Below are positions 55,663 to 64,000 of a DNA stretch of 64,000 nt, one piece after another. The stretch covers positions 1,674,337 to 1,738,336 of the forward strand of contig NZ_CP075169.1 in NCBI RefSeq assembly GCF_016865525.2, written 5' to 3'. The DNA is from Sodalis ligni. Lineage in GTDB: Bacteria; Pseudomonadota; Gammaproteobacteria; Enterobacterales; Enterobacteriaceae. Positions within the stretch are counted from its first letter, which is position 1. Every line of letters begins with the position of its first letter. The notes below the pieces were generated by a model. The model did no database searches. It had not been told where the DNA came from and saw nothing but the letters and a program-made list of their open reading frames with translations. Position numbers and translations under genes: made by a program.

Positions 55663-57999
55663 TTAAGCGTTAGGGGCGGGGGGCGGCAGGCCATCATTGG
55701 CCGCTTCATGGACATTATTCCGCGTCGCGGCGGCGGAAATGATTTGCACCGCCTGATAGGGCGGCCGTATACCCGCTGCTTCAAAATGGTTTTTCACCAG
55801 ACCGTCCAGAGTAAATCTCACCGTCCATTGTTTCAATGCTTGGGTGGTAAAAGATACCCGGACGGTAAAGGACTGATTGGTTAAACCCACCACACCGCCG
55901 AAATTGGGCTCGCCGATAACCATGGGACGAATATCCTCTTTGCTCATCAATTCAGTCACCGCGTCCCGCAGCGCCTGGTTGACGCGATCGATATCTTCAT
56001 CGCGATTGACATCATAATTGGCCACGAATGAGCCGATGCCGCGCACAAAATTGGCGAAAGTGGTAATGGATGAAAAAGGAATGATGAAATAGGCGCCGGT
56101 ATCCTGGCGTACGCCCACCGAACGGATGGTCATTCTTTCCACCACCCCGGTAATATCGCCGATGGTCACCAGATCGCCGGTATTCATGCCGTTTTCAAAT
56201 TGGATAAACACACCGGTGATAACATCCTTCACCAGCGTCTGGGCGCCGAAGCTGATGGCCAGGCCCAGGGCGCCGGCGCCCGCCAGCAGCGGAGCGATAT
56301 TCACGCCGATTTCGGAAAGGATGATCATGATGGTAATGGTGCTGATGATAACCGACAGGGCATTGCGAAACAGCGTCAACAACGTGCGGGTCCGGGCGCT
56401 GGGCTGGGGCCGGCCGTGGGCATCGGTGGCCAGCCGGTTTTCGATAATGCTGGCCAGCAAGGTCCAGCCGAGGGCTGAAAAAATCAGAATTATAAAAATC
56501 CGCAGCAGCGCGTCCACGATGCGGGCGCCAAAGTTGCCGGTAAGCCAGTTGCGCAGGTTGAACAAATGCCAGGCGTCCAGCAATAGCAGCATCACGGCAA
56601 ATACCACCAGCACCCGGCAAATTTTCAGCGCGCTGGAGACATAAACGTTAAGACGCTGCTGCAGCTGCGGATAGTTGCGCCGGGCATCCGGCGAGAGGGT
56701 GATATGCCGCGAAATCCAGCGGGTCAATAATCCGGAGATCAGCGCCCCCACGCTGATGATCATCAGGCTTTTCACCGTGGCGGTAACCATGAATTTCAGA
56801 CTATTGCCAGGGTCGAACTGGGTCAGTAAAAACAGCATGACAAAATACGCCACCGCCAGCCAATGCCAAATCAGGCTGAAGGCACGGATAAACACGCTGA
56901 AGAAAGCCAGCGAGCGGTTGGCAAACTGCTCCAGTTCCTTTTGAATATTGCGTTTATTGCGCACGATCAGCCAGAGTACATAGGCGGTGGTGGCGAGCAT
57001 AATGATAAAATTCACCAGCGCCGCCGTTTGGGTATTGATTTGATTGGCAATGATCGGCACGATGACCATGGCGCTGTAGCCGATAAAGCCGCTCACCAGA
57101 CTCAGCCGATGATTCCAATAACGGGCGCTTTTATCGGACATCGGCAAGCGCCGCAATTCGGGATAGCGCGGACAAAAAATCATTCGCAGCAAGGTCTTGA
57201 ACAGCTCCATCACCGCAAAGGCATTGAGGAACAGACTTAACTGCCGGGCAATGGTCCGGCTGTCCGCGTTCAGATACTCCGTCAGAAACTGCCCGAGCAT
57301 AACCGCCGCCAACAAAATGATCATTTCCACGGCAAACGCGCCGAATACCGCCGATATGCGTTTTACGCCGCTTTTATATTTATCATTGGCAGTATGACCC
57401 CACCGGCCCAGCCGGTGCAGCAGCGGGGTAACGAGCCACCGGCAGAAAAAATAAAAGGCGAAGGTGGCGACGGACAACAGAGCGAACCGGCTCAAGGCCA
57501 GCATAAACACCGCCCGGTTAAACGTATGCTGTGGCGCCGAGGTGATATTTTTGCTTAAGGTGTTCAGCTTCGCCGCCATGGCGTGGCTGTAAAAGCGCGT
57601 AATGTCGGTTACGCTGTCCAATAGCGTCGGGGTGTCCTTTTCTTCATCAGCGGGGGCCAGTAAGGGGGCGGCCTGGCTGGGCTGGCCTTGGGCGGCGGCA
57701 CGCAGCTGTTTGATAAGCTCCGTTCGGGCGGCGTCGTTATTAAGGATATCCGCCAGGGCGGCGTAAGCAGCTTTTTCATCCGCCGGACTCGGCGGGTTGC
57801 CGTTGGCGGAGGGCGCGGCGGCGGTCGGTGCCGCTGGTGTCGCCGGAGCGGCGCCGGCGGTGAGTTTTGAAAGGTAGGGCAAAGAGGCCGCGTGAAGCGA
57901 AGGCATAACCAGTAAACAACCTAACAGCAGCAGCGCGCCCGCTTTCCGCCAATACGTTATGCGGCATGATAATGCCGACACGCGGGTAAAAACCGGCAT
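55663..57999 (-). CDS. ybiO: Mechanosensitive channel YbiO
   Basis: 778 residues (E. coli 741). Signal peptide-like N-terminus (1-37, HAA), a Pro/Ala-rich periplasmic segment (about 45-75), many membrane helices and the MscS core: GAGALGLAISFGAQTLVKD (pore helix), FENGMNTGDLVTIGDITG, and RMTIRSVGVRQDTGA. An osmotic safety-valve channel in the inner membrane. The start at 57999 has AGGAGGG six bases upstream; an in-frame form 13 codons longer lacks this. A low-complexity APATPAAPTAAAP stretch is longer than in E. coli. Confidence 0.95.
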   Translation of the reverse strand: MPVFTRVSALSCRITYWRKAGALLLLGCLLVMPSLHAASLPYLSKLTAGAAPATPAAPTAAAPSANGNPPSPADEKAAYAALADILNNDAARTELIKQLRAAAQGQPSQAAPLLAPADEEKDTPTLLDSVTDITRFYSHAMAAKLNTLSKNITSAPQHTFNRAVFMLALSRFALLSVATFAFYFFCRWLVTPLLHRLGRWGHTANDKYKSGVKRISAVFGAFAVEMIILLAAVMLGQFLTEYLNADSRTIARQLSLFLNAFAVMELFKTLLRMIFCPRYPELRRLPMSDKSARYWNHRLSLVSGFIGYSAMVIVPIIANQINTQTAALVNFIIMLATTAYVLWLIVRNKRNIQKELEQFANRSLAFFSVFIRAFSLIWHWLAVAYFVMLFLLTQFDPGNSLKFMVTATVKSLMIISVGALISGLLTRWISRHITLSPDARRNYPQLQQRLNVYVSSALKICRVLVVFAVMLLLLDAWHLFNLRNWLTGNFGARIVDALLRIFIILIFSALGWTLLASIIENRLATDAHGRPQPSARTRTLLTLFRNALSVIISTITIMIILSEIGVNIAPLLAGAGALGLAISFGAQTLVKDVITGVFIQFENGMNTGDLVTIGDITGVVERMTIRSVGVRQDTGAYFIIPFSSITTFANFVRGIGSFVANYDVNRDEDIDRVNQALRDAVTELMSKEDIRPMVIGEPNFGGVVGLTNQSFTVRVSFTTQALKQWTVRFTLDGLVKNHFEAAGIRPPYQAVQIISAAATRNNVHEAANDGLPPPAPNA

Positions 58000-58146
58000 G
58001 GGTTTCCCTCCTGGGCAAGCGACTTCAAATAACACCAATCGGCGTTCCGCAAAAAAGAGCTAAGTGTTTATTATAGCGATGCCCGGTGGCTGAACGGCTA
58101 CTATATCGACCAAAATGTTTGAATGAGGAAAATCTGCTGACAGGAT

Positions 58147-58413
58147 TTAACGCAGTTGACTGTCTTTACTGCCCCGGCGGTTATAGCCGGCGTGGGAAGA
58201 CATCTTTTTATCCCGTTCCGCCTGACACGACAGGCAGAGCTGGACGCCGGGAAGGGCGAGACGTCTGGCTTCAGGTATGGGTTCGCCGCACTCTTGGCAG
58301 ATGGCGGCGCTATTTCCCCGTGAGAGTGAATGGCGCGCTCGTTTTACCGCATCTTCAATGGTTGAGTCGATTTGGTCCTGTACCGCGCCGTCCGGCGCCC
58401 AGCCGCTTGCCAT
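58147..58413 (-). CDS. ybiI: DksA/TraR-type zinc finger protein YbiI
   Basis: 88 residues, same length as E. coli YbiI. MASGWAPDGAVQDQIDSTIE start, four-cysteine zinc finger CQECGEPIPEARR ... LCLSCQ, and identical C-terminus GYNRRGSKDSQLR. A TraR/DksA family member that may bind the RNA polymerase secondary channel; role unproven. It lies between ybiO and dps on the same strand. Confidence 0.93.
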   Translation of the reverse strand: MASGWAPDGAVQDQIDSTIEDAVKRARHSLSRGNSAAICQECGEPIPEARRLALPGVQLCLSCQAERDKKMSSHAGYNRRGSKDSQLR

Positions 58414-58456
58414 GGATCTGCCCCCCTTAATGCGTTTTTAGAAATGTCTGCATAAC

Positions 58457-58489
58457 AAAAAGGCCGGCAACCTGCGTTGTCAGCCTTTG
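58457..58489 (-). terminator. Terminator after dps
   Basis: On the minus strand AAAGGC-TGACAAC-GCAG-GTTGCC-GGCCTTT forms a long stem followed by TTTGTT, 44 bp after the dps stop. It separates dps from ybiI. Confidence 0.7.
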
Positions 58490-58532
58490 CGTTTATCTGC
58501 AAAACCAGCCGGCGAATGCAGCCGGGTCGGGT

Positions 58533-59036
58533 TTATTCAATATTGGATTCGATAAACCACAGGAATTTATCAAGATCCCGTGACGCAGCGGTAAAGATAT
58601 CCGCCGTGTCATCATCATCGGCTTCGGTTATTGCTTTACGTGTATCGTTGGCCACGATGGCATAACGTTCCGCCAGGGCCTTCAGATGATCCTGCACGCT
58701 GTGGATATTGGTGGGATAGCTAATCAACGGCGTTTTGTCGTTGGTAACCTGAACCGTACCCAGAGCCACGCCGCCTAACTGGACGACACGTTCGGCAATG
58801 GTGTCCTGATGATCAAGGATAGCGGTACGGAAACCATCAAGCATTTCATGTACGGCTATGAAGTTGGAACCGCGCATGTTCCAGTGAGCTTGCTTGGTAA
58901 TCAGCGCCAAATCAACAAATTCCACTACCAGGCGATTAAGCAAAGCAATAGTCGAGACTTTCAAATCTTCTTCAATGTTGTTACGAGTATAAATTAATTC
59001 GGAAGATTTCGTTTTAACCAGTTTAGCGGTACTCAT
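58533..59036 (-). CDS. dps: DNA-binding protein from starved cells (Dps)
   Basis: 167 residues from ATG 59036 (E. coli 167), strongly similar. A ferritin-like dodecamer that compacts DNA and detoxifies iron and peroxide. Ferroxidase ligands are in the KQAHWNMRG (His) and [22 protein letters not shown] segments; the Lys-rich N-terminus [12 protein letters not shown] binds DNA. Two further in-frame start codons lie just upstream (59039, 59042), behind AGAGGA. E. coli has glnHPQ and rhtA around dps; these are missing here. Confidence 0.97.
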   Translation of the reverse strand: MSTAKLVKTKSSELIYTRNNIEEDLKVSTIALLNRLVVEFVDLALITKQAHWNMRGSNFIAVHEMLDGFRTAILDHQDTIAERVVQLGGVALGTVQVTNDKTPLISYPTNIHSVQDHLKALAERYAIVANDTRKAITEADDDDTADIFTAASRDLDKFLWFIESNIE

Positions 59037-59832
59037 CATCAATCATCCTCTAATATTGATCGTTATTAATTCGTTCAGGCTTAAAAGTATAGCATCATTT
59101 GCAGGGTTTGCTCCCTATCGCTCATATTGCTGATACCTGTCATCCTACCCCTGCCGGCCGCCATGAGCGCACCGGCCAAGTTCCACCGGCGTTAACATAA
59201 TCTTTGCGCGCTCCCGTGCCTGCCGGAGCATCCAAATACAAATGGTTTTCATTTAAAATTAACGCCTTCTTCATATATTATAGTACAACAAAATTTGATA
59301 AACGGCATTGGCCAAGGAACGGTCACGGTCAAAAAAACCAGGCAGCGGGCTCGGTGCGAATTAATTCCGGGCATAAAGCCCTTGGCAAAATGTACCAAAA
59401 GGTACTAAAATAATTCCGCCGGGTGCGGTATCCTCTATTCTTGGCAATGTTTCCCCGGCAATGTTTCTCCATGGAGGAATGCATTTTACGTTCCATATTT
59501 TCGAATTTTCCTCATCAAATAATAAACGAAGCGGTAAAATACGAATCATCCTGAAATTTGCGACATGATATGTGAACAGAAAATTGAGGAAATATCGTTT
59601 TGATGGGCTATTTTTATTCATCCGCTTCGGAATTATCTCAATATCTTGTAAGTATACGTAAAGGTGGGTTTTGGCCCCGGAGAGGAAAACATAAGAAAAA
59701 GAATAGGATAGATGCAACAGAAAACTTATGTTACACGATACGTTCACTTGGACAACAATTATTAAGCAGAGTTTCGTGCTATTTTTGTTATATTTTCGTG
59801 GTTAGGACGTAAATTTCACATTTGAGGTGGGT
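59037..59832. other. AT-rich divergent region between dps and ompX
   Basis: About 795 bp, low GC, with promoters for dps (minus) and ompX (plus). A 128-codon minus frame (59361-59747) has no family resemblance and is not called. No small RNA gene is identifiable by eye. Confidence 0.45.
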
Positions 59833-60351
59833 ATGAAAAAAATTGCATGTCTTTCAGCGTTAGCTTGTGTTTTGGCCGTAACAGCAGGTTCAGCGGTCGC
59901 AGGCGACAGTACCGTAACAGCAGGTTACGCGCAGGGTGATGCCCAGGGCATCGTCAACAAAGCCAGCGGTTTCAACTTGAAGTACCGCTACGAATGGGAT
60001 AACACCAATCCCTGGAGCGCCATCGGCTCCTTTACTTATCTCGAAAAAAACCAGCTCAATGACGGCAACTACCAGAAAGGCCAATACTATGGCTTTACCG
60101 CCGGTCCGGCATTCCGTATCAACGATTGGGCCAGCATCTACGGTGTTGTAGGTATCGGCGCCGGCAAGTTTACCAATAATGCCACTGCAGTCCGTGATAC
60201 CCATAGCAACGATGACGTGGGTGTTTCCTACGGCGCGGGTCTTCAGTTCAACCCGATGGATAACGTTGCTATAGACGTATCTTACGAACAAAGCCGTATC
60301 CGCAGTGTCGATGTCGGCACCTGGATCGCCGGTGTTGGTTATCGCTTCTAA
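59833..60351 (+). CDS. ompX: Outer membrane protein OmpX
   Basis: 172 residues (E. coli 171). Signal peptide 1-23 (SAVA), then an eight-stranded barrel of the Ail/Lom/OmpX family: STVTAGYAQGDAQG start, NLKYRYEWD, GQYYGFTAGPAFRIN, and the terminal IAGVGYRF with final Phe for Bam recognition. Linked to adhesion and complement resistance in relatives. GAGG lies five bases before the ATG at 59833; a GTG two codons earlier was not used. A hairpin terminator follows. Confidence 0.95.
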   Translation: MKKIACLSALACVLAVTAGSAVAGDSTVTAGYAQGDAQGIVNKASGFNLKYRYEWDNTNPWSAIGSFTYLEKNQLNDGNYQKGQYYGFTAGPAFRINDWASIYGVVGIGAGKFTNNATAVRDTHSNDDVGVSYGAGLQFNPMDNVAIDVSYEQSRIRSVDVGTWIAGVGYRF

Positions 60352-60399
60352 TAGCGATTACTCTGCGACATGAATTAACATGTTGGAGAATCGCTCATC

Positions 60400-60431
60400 G
60401 GCATGGTTGATAAGTCAGCCATGCCCTTATT
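60400..60431 (+). terminator. Terminator after ompX
   Basis: GGCATGG and CCATGCC form a seven-base stem with a 12-base loop, followed by CTTATTCTT, about 50 bp after the ompX stop. Confidence 0.65.
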
Positions 60432-61133
60432 CTTCAGGGTCTTCAGCCTTGATATGCTATTCAATCACCCGCCAGCGGTTACTCATTGTTGCCTGTAGCT
60501 GCATTTTTAGCTACATTCTGTAAATACATCCTGCCGAAACAATCTGCAATATGCAGACCATTACCTTAGCGGGTTACACCGACATATACAAACCTCGACA
60601 TGACTTTATCGATGAATTTTTCATGACATGCCGTCACAGCGCTATAATTCCCCTCCGACGCATCGCCAAGATACATTGCCTTCCTTTAATCATTAAAAGG
60701 CTCGACCTTTTCCACTCCTGCAGCACCCGGCAGTGCTGGATAGGGGATTTAATGTTGATAAACAGGCCGAAATAAACGATGTCAAAAATTATCTGTCGCT
60801 AAAATGAAAATGGGTCTGTGAAAGATGGACGTCTTTTAATAAATAAACCTTATAAAAAATTATTTGCGCTCCACGGTTGGCTGTAAGGATATTTAATATC
60901 AACGTCAATTCCGCCATGAACGCGACGACTTCAGGCCGCCCAAATGATGCGTTTTTCTGCACGATGATAAAGATTCGTCATCCCGCAAGCGGCCCGGAAA
61001 CGGATAGCGCGGGTATCTTTTGTGCTGTCATGGTATGCGGACATGGGAAGGAGTGTGCAGACAGGGGGCGCAATTCGGCAGCGGATTGTGGCATAATGTG
61101 CCCAGTGTCACATTTTAATGAAGAGTATCTCTT
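60432..61133. other. Intergenic region between ompX and ybiT
   Basis: About 700 bp with no supported gene. In E. coli this space holds opgE, mntS, mntR, ybiR and ldtB; none is recognisable here. Short open frames at 60551-60775 and 60877-61140 have no family resemblance. Confidence 0.45.
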
Positions 61134-62727
61134 TTGCTAATCAGTAATAACATCACCATGCAATTCGGCAGCAAGCCGCTGTTTGAAAATATTTCTGTCA
61201 AGTTCGGCGGCGGCAACCGCTATGGCTTGATTGGGGCCAACGGCTGCGGGAAATCCACCCTGATGAAAATCCTCGGCGGAGATTTAGTCCCCAGTTCAGG
61301 CCATATCGCCCTCGATCCTAATGAACGGCTGGGCAAATTGCGCCAGGACCAGTTCGCCTTCGAGAACTTTACGGTGCTCGATACCGTCATCATGGGGCAT
61401 GCCGAACTGTGGGCGGTGAAGGAAGAGCGCGACGGTATCTACGCCCTGGCGGAGATGACCGAGCAGCAGGGATACAGGGTCGCCGATCTGGAAGTGCTGT
61501 ACGGCGAGATGGACGGTTACACCGCTGAGGCACGCGCCGGTGAACTGCTGCTGGGGGCGGGCATACCGCTGGAACAGCACTACGGTCCCATGAGTGAAGT
61601 GGCGCCCGGCTGGAAACTGCGGGTCTTGCTGGCGCAGGCCCTGTTTGCCAATCCGGACATCCTGCTGCTGGATGAGCCCACCAATAACCTGGATATCAAT
61701 ACCATCCGCTGGCTGGAGCAGGTCCTGAACGATCGCAACAGCACCATGGTTATCATTTCCCATGACCGGCATTTTCTGAATATGGTCTGTACCCATATGG
61801 CGGATTTGGATTATGGCGAGCTGCGGATTTATCCAGGCAATTACGACGATTATATGACCGCCTCCACCCAGGCCAGGGAACAGTTGGTGGCCGGCAATGC
61901 CAAGAAAAAGGCGCAGATTGCCGAATTGCAGTCTTTCGTCAGCCGTTTTAGCGCCAACGCGTCTAAATCCCGTCAGGCTACCTCCCGCGCTCGGCAAATC
62001 GAAAAAATTACGCTTGATGAAGTAAAGGTTTCCAGCCGCCAGAATCCGTTCATTCGTTTTGAGCAGGATAAAAAATTGTTCCGTAACGCGCTGACCATAC
62101 AGCAGCTTACCCAGGGCTATGAAGGCCAGCCGCCGCTCATCAAGGATATGAACCTGATGCTGGAAGTGGGGAAAAGGTAGCGGTGCTTGGTGCCAACGGT
62201 ATCGGTAAAACCACCTTGCTGAAGACCCTGGTGGGGAGCTGGCGCCGTCGGTGGGCGAAATCAAATGGTCGGAAAACGCCAAGCTTGGTTATTATGCCCA
62301 GGACCATGCCAGCGAGTTTACGGAAAATATCACGGTGTTCGACTGGATGAGCCTGTGGAAACAGCCGAGCGATGACGAGCAGGCGGTGCGCAGCATTCTT
62401 GGCCGGCTGCTGTTTAGCCAGGATGATATCAATAAACCGGTCGGGGTGTTATCCGGCGGGGAAAAGGGCCGTATGATGTTCGGTAAGCTCATGATGCAAA
62501 AGCCGAATATCTTGCTGATGGACGAGCCCACCAATCATCTCGATATGGAATCCATTGAATCGCTGAATATGGCTTTGGAACTGTACCAGGGTACACTGAT
62601 TTTCGTTTCCCATGACCGTGAGTTCGTCAGTTCGCTGGCCACCCGTATTCTGGAGCTGACGCCGGACGGCCTGGCGGACTTTACCGGCAACTACGAGGAT
62701 TATCTGCGCAGCCAGGGAGTGAACTAG
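61134..62727 (+). pseudogene. ybiT: ABC-F ATPase YbiT, two frameshifts
   Basis: The first ABC domain is complete ([37 protein letters not shown]), as is the linker ([18 protein letters not shown]). At 62168-62171 (four Gs) the frame ends with LEVGKR at 62180; the expected [20 protein letters not shown] follows in the next frame, then a second break at 62233-62236 (again four Gs) leads to the frame of [12 protein letters not shown], which runs to the TAG at 62727. Restoring one G at each place gives a full-length 531-residue YbiT with the second ABC domain ([12 protein letters not shown]). ABC-F proteins act on the ribosome. TTG start as read. The rest is undamaged, which favours sequence error. 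Confidence 0.9.
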
Positions 62728-62751
62728 CTAGCGGCCCGGCTATGCAATGGC

Positions 62752-63650
62752 CTCCCTTTAACACGCTCGGTTTAGGCTTCCGCGTTGGCGGGCCTAGCGT
62801 GCCATGTGGCGCTCGGGCGGGCGGTAAAACCACGCCCGCTTCGACCACATTGGCGCGCTCTCCCTTTAACATGCTCGGTTTAGGCTTCCGTGTTGTCGGG
62901 CCTAGCGTGCCATGTGGCGCTCGGGCGGGCGGTAAAACCACGCCCGCTTCGACCACATTGGCGCGCTCTCCCTTTAACATGCTCGGTTTAGGCTTCCGTG
63001 TTGTCGGGCCTAGCGTGCCATGTGGCGCTCGGGCGGGCGGTAAAACCACGCCCGCTTCGACCACATTGGCGCGCTCTCCCTTTAACATGCTCGGTTTAGG
63101 CTTCCGTGTTGTCGGGCCTAGCGTGCCATGTGGCGCTCGGGCGGGCGGTAAAACCACGCCCGCTTCGACCACATTGGCGCGCTCTCCCTTTAACACGCTC
63201 GGTTTAGGCTTCCGCGTTGTCGGGCCTAGCGTGCCATGTGGCGCTCGGGCGGGCGGTAAAACCACGCCCGCTTCGACCACATTGGCGCGCTCTCCCTTTA
63301 ACATGCTCGGTTTAGGCTTCCGTGTTGTCGGGCCTAGCGTGCCATGTGGCGCTCGGGCGGGCGGTAAAACCACGCCCGCTTCGACCACATTGGCGCGCTC
63401 TCCCTTTAACACGCTCGGTTTAGGCTTCCGTGTTGTCGGGCCTAGCGTGCCATGTGGCGCTCGGGCGGGCGGTAAAACCACGCCCGCTTCGACCACATTG
63501 GCGCGCTCTCCCTTTAACACGCTCGGTTTAGGCTTCCGTGTTGTCGGGCCTAGCGTGCCATGTGGCGCTCGGGCGGGCGGTAAAACCACGCCCGCTTCGA
63601 CCACATTGGCGCGCTCTCCCTTTAACGCGCCCGGTTTAAGCTTCCGCGTT
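62752..63650. repeat. Tandem array of a 108-bp unit, eight copies plus a partial ninth
   Basis: Unit starts (CTCCCTTTAAC) at 62752, 62860, 62968, 63076, 63184, 63292, 63400, 63508 and a partial at 63616; the spacing is exactly 108 bp. Copies are nearly identical, differing at about three sites (ACGCTC/ATGCTC, CCGCGTT/CCGTGTT, GTTGGC/GTTGTC). Each has a GC-rich hairpin GCGGGCGGT-AAA-ACC-AC-GCCCGC. Because 108 is divisible by three, both strands stay open over the whole array (36-residue repeats), but no family or good start supports translation. It lies between convergent ybiT and moeB, overlapping the last codons of moeB. Confidence 0.95.
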
Positions 63651-64000
63651 ACCGCAGATCTCGCAGTGGGGATCGCGATGCAGCGCCATTTCCCGGAACT
63701 GCATGGTCATGGCGTCGTACAGCAGCAGTTTGCCGCCGGAGGGTTTGCCGAAGGCGGTTAATGCCTTGATGGTCTCCATGGCCTGCAGCGAACCAATCAC
63801 ACCCACCAGGGGCGACATGACGCCTGATTCGGCGCAGGTTAGGGTTTCGCCGCCGAACAGGCGGCTCAGGCAACGGTAGCAGGGCTCATCGGCCTGATAG
63901 GTAAAGACGCTGACCTGCCCCTCCATACGAATGGCCGCGCCGGAAATCAGCGGTTTGCGCCGGCTGAAACAGAGCTGGTTCAACTGCTCCCTGGTGGCGA
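63636..64000 (-). CDS. moeB: Molybdopterin-synthase adenylyltransferase, C-terminal part (partial)
   Basis: Frame open from the window end to TAA/TGA at 63636. It matches the C-terminal third of MoeB: GAAIRMEGQVSVFTYQADEP, CYRCLSRLFGG (zinc Cys pair), CAESGVMSPLVGVIGSLQAM (catalytic-region), LYDAMTMQFREM and HCEICGN (second Cys pair). MoeB adenylates the MoaD C-terminus for sulfur transfer. The N-terminal ATP-binding part is outside the window. The 108-bp array starts right at its stop codon. Confidence 0.95.
   Translation of the reverse strand, partial: ATREQLNQLCFSRRKPLISGAAIRMEGQVSVFTYQADEPCYRCLSRLFGGETLTCAESGVMSPLVGVIGSLQAMETIKALTAFGKPSGGKLLLYDAMTMQFREMALHRDPHCEICGNAEA

Noticed and set aside
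59361..59747. 128-codon minus-strand frame between dps and ompX
   Set aside because: Low-complexity AT-rich composition, no ribosome site and no family resemblance.
62752..63650. CRISPR array
   Set aside because: The 108-bp units are contiguous and near-identical throughout; there are no unique spacers and no cas genes.
62681..63761. Repeat proteins on either strand of the 108-bp array
   Set aside because: Both frames are open only because the period is divisible by three and the unit lacks stops; the plus frame runs on into antisense moeB.

Overview
The window is chromosomal DNA of a free-living-type gammaproteobacterium of the order Enterobacterales. Gene order and protein sequences match the Escherichia coli bioD-uvrB-ybhK-moa region and the ybiB-ybiO-dps-ompX-ybiT-moeB region. 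GC is high by eye (well above E. coli), with AT-rich islands around the pilus genes, dps and ompX. The Sodalis/Pectobacteriaceae side of the order is possible, but the genus cannot be fixed from this sequence. No rRNA, tRNA, CRISPR array, insertion sequence or prophage gene was found.

Layout. 0-12 kb: end of bioD, an orphan urea-transporter ATPase (urtE), SOS-type uvrB, ybhK, a molybdenum-cofactor riboswitch with moaA-C-D-E (no moaB), a YbhL-type membrane protein, dcyD with tcyN, and rhlE. 12-19 kb: dusC, a DUF1345 membrane protein, and a five-gene operon that puts a GpdQ-type glycerophosphodiesterase inside an Ugp-like ABC importer. 19-26 kb: GST, TetR and NTF2-like genes behind a clear operator, yjcB, and a tripartite EmrAB-type efflux operon whose outer-membrane gene has an amber stop. 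26-34 kb: two GlxA-like AraC regulators (the first frameshifted) and an archaic (Csu-type) chaperone-usher pilus cluster. 34-49 kb: bcr, pbpG, GST, GNAT, oxidoreductase, dld, bglX, an MpaB-like gene, idi, the osmF-yehYXW osmoprotectant importer and yohO. 49-64 kb: dinG, ybiB, an M3 peptidase, a flavin reductase, ybiO, ybiI, dps, ompX, ybiT and the end of moeB. In E. coli rhlE and dinG are near neighbours; here about 37 kb separates them, and part of that block (dusC, pbpG-dld-bglX-osmF-yehYXW-yohO) sits near 47-48 min in E. coli.

The most unusual feature is an array of eight near-identical 108-bp units plus a partial ninth between convergent ybiT and moeB. Diverged or deleted copies of the same element lie just after rhlE and just after pbpG, so this is a dispersed 3'-end intergenic repeat family that has recently amplified at one place. 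A second, unrelated element is a nested palindrome of about 207 bp between two convergent genes at 18.9-19.1 kb. Seven genes carry single-base frame breaks (rhlE, a glxA-like gene, the usher, pbpG, yehY, yehX, and ybiT twice), most at short homopolymers, and two carry an in-frame TAG. Either the assembly has residual indel errors or the genome is at an early stage of gene decay.
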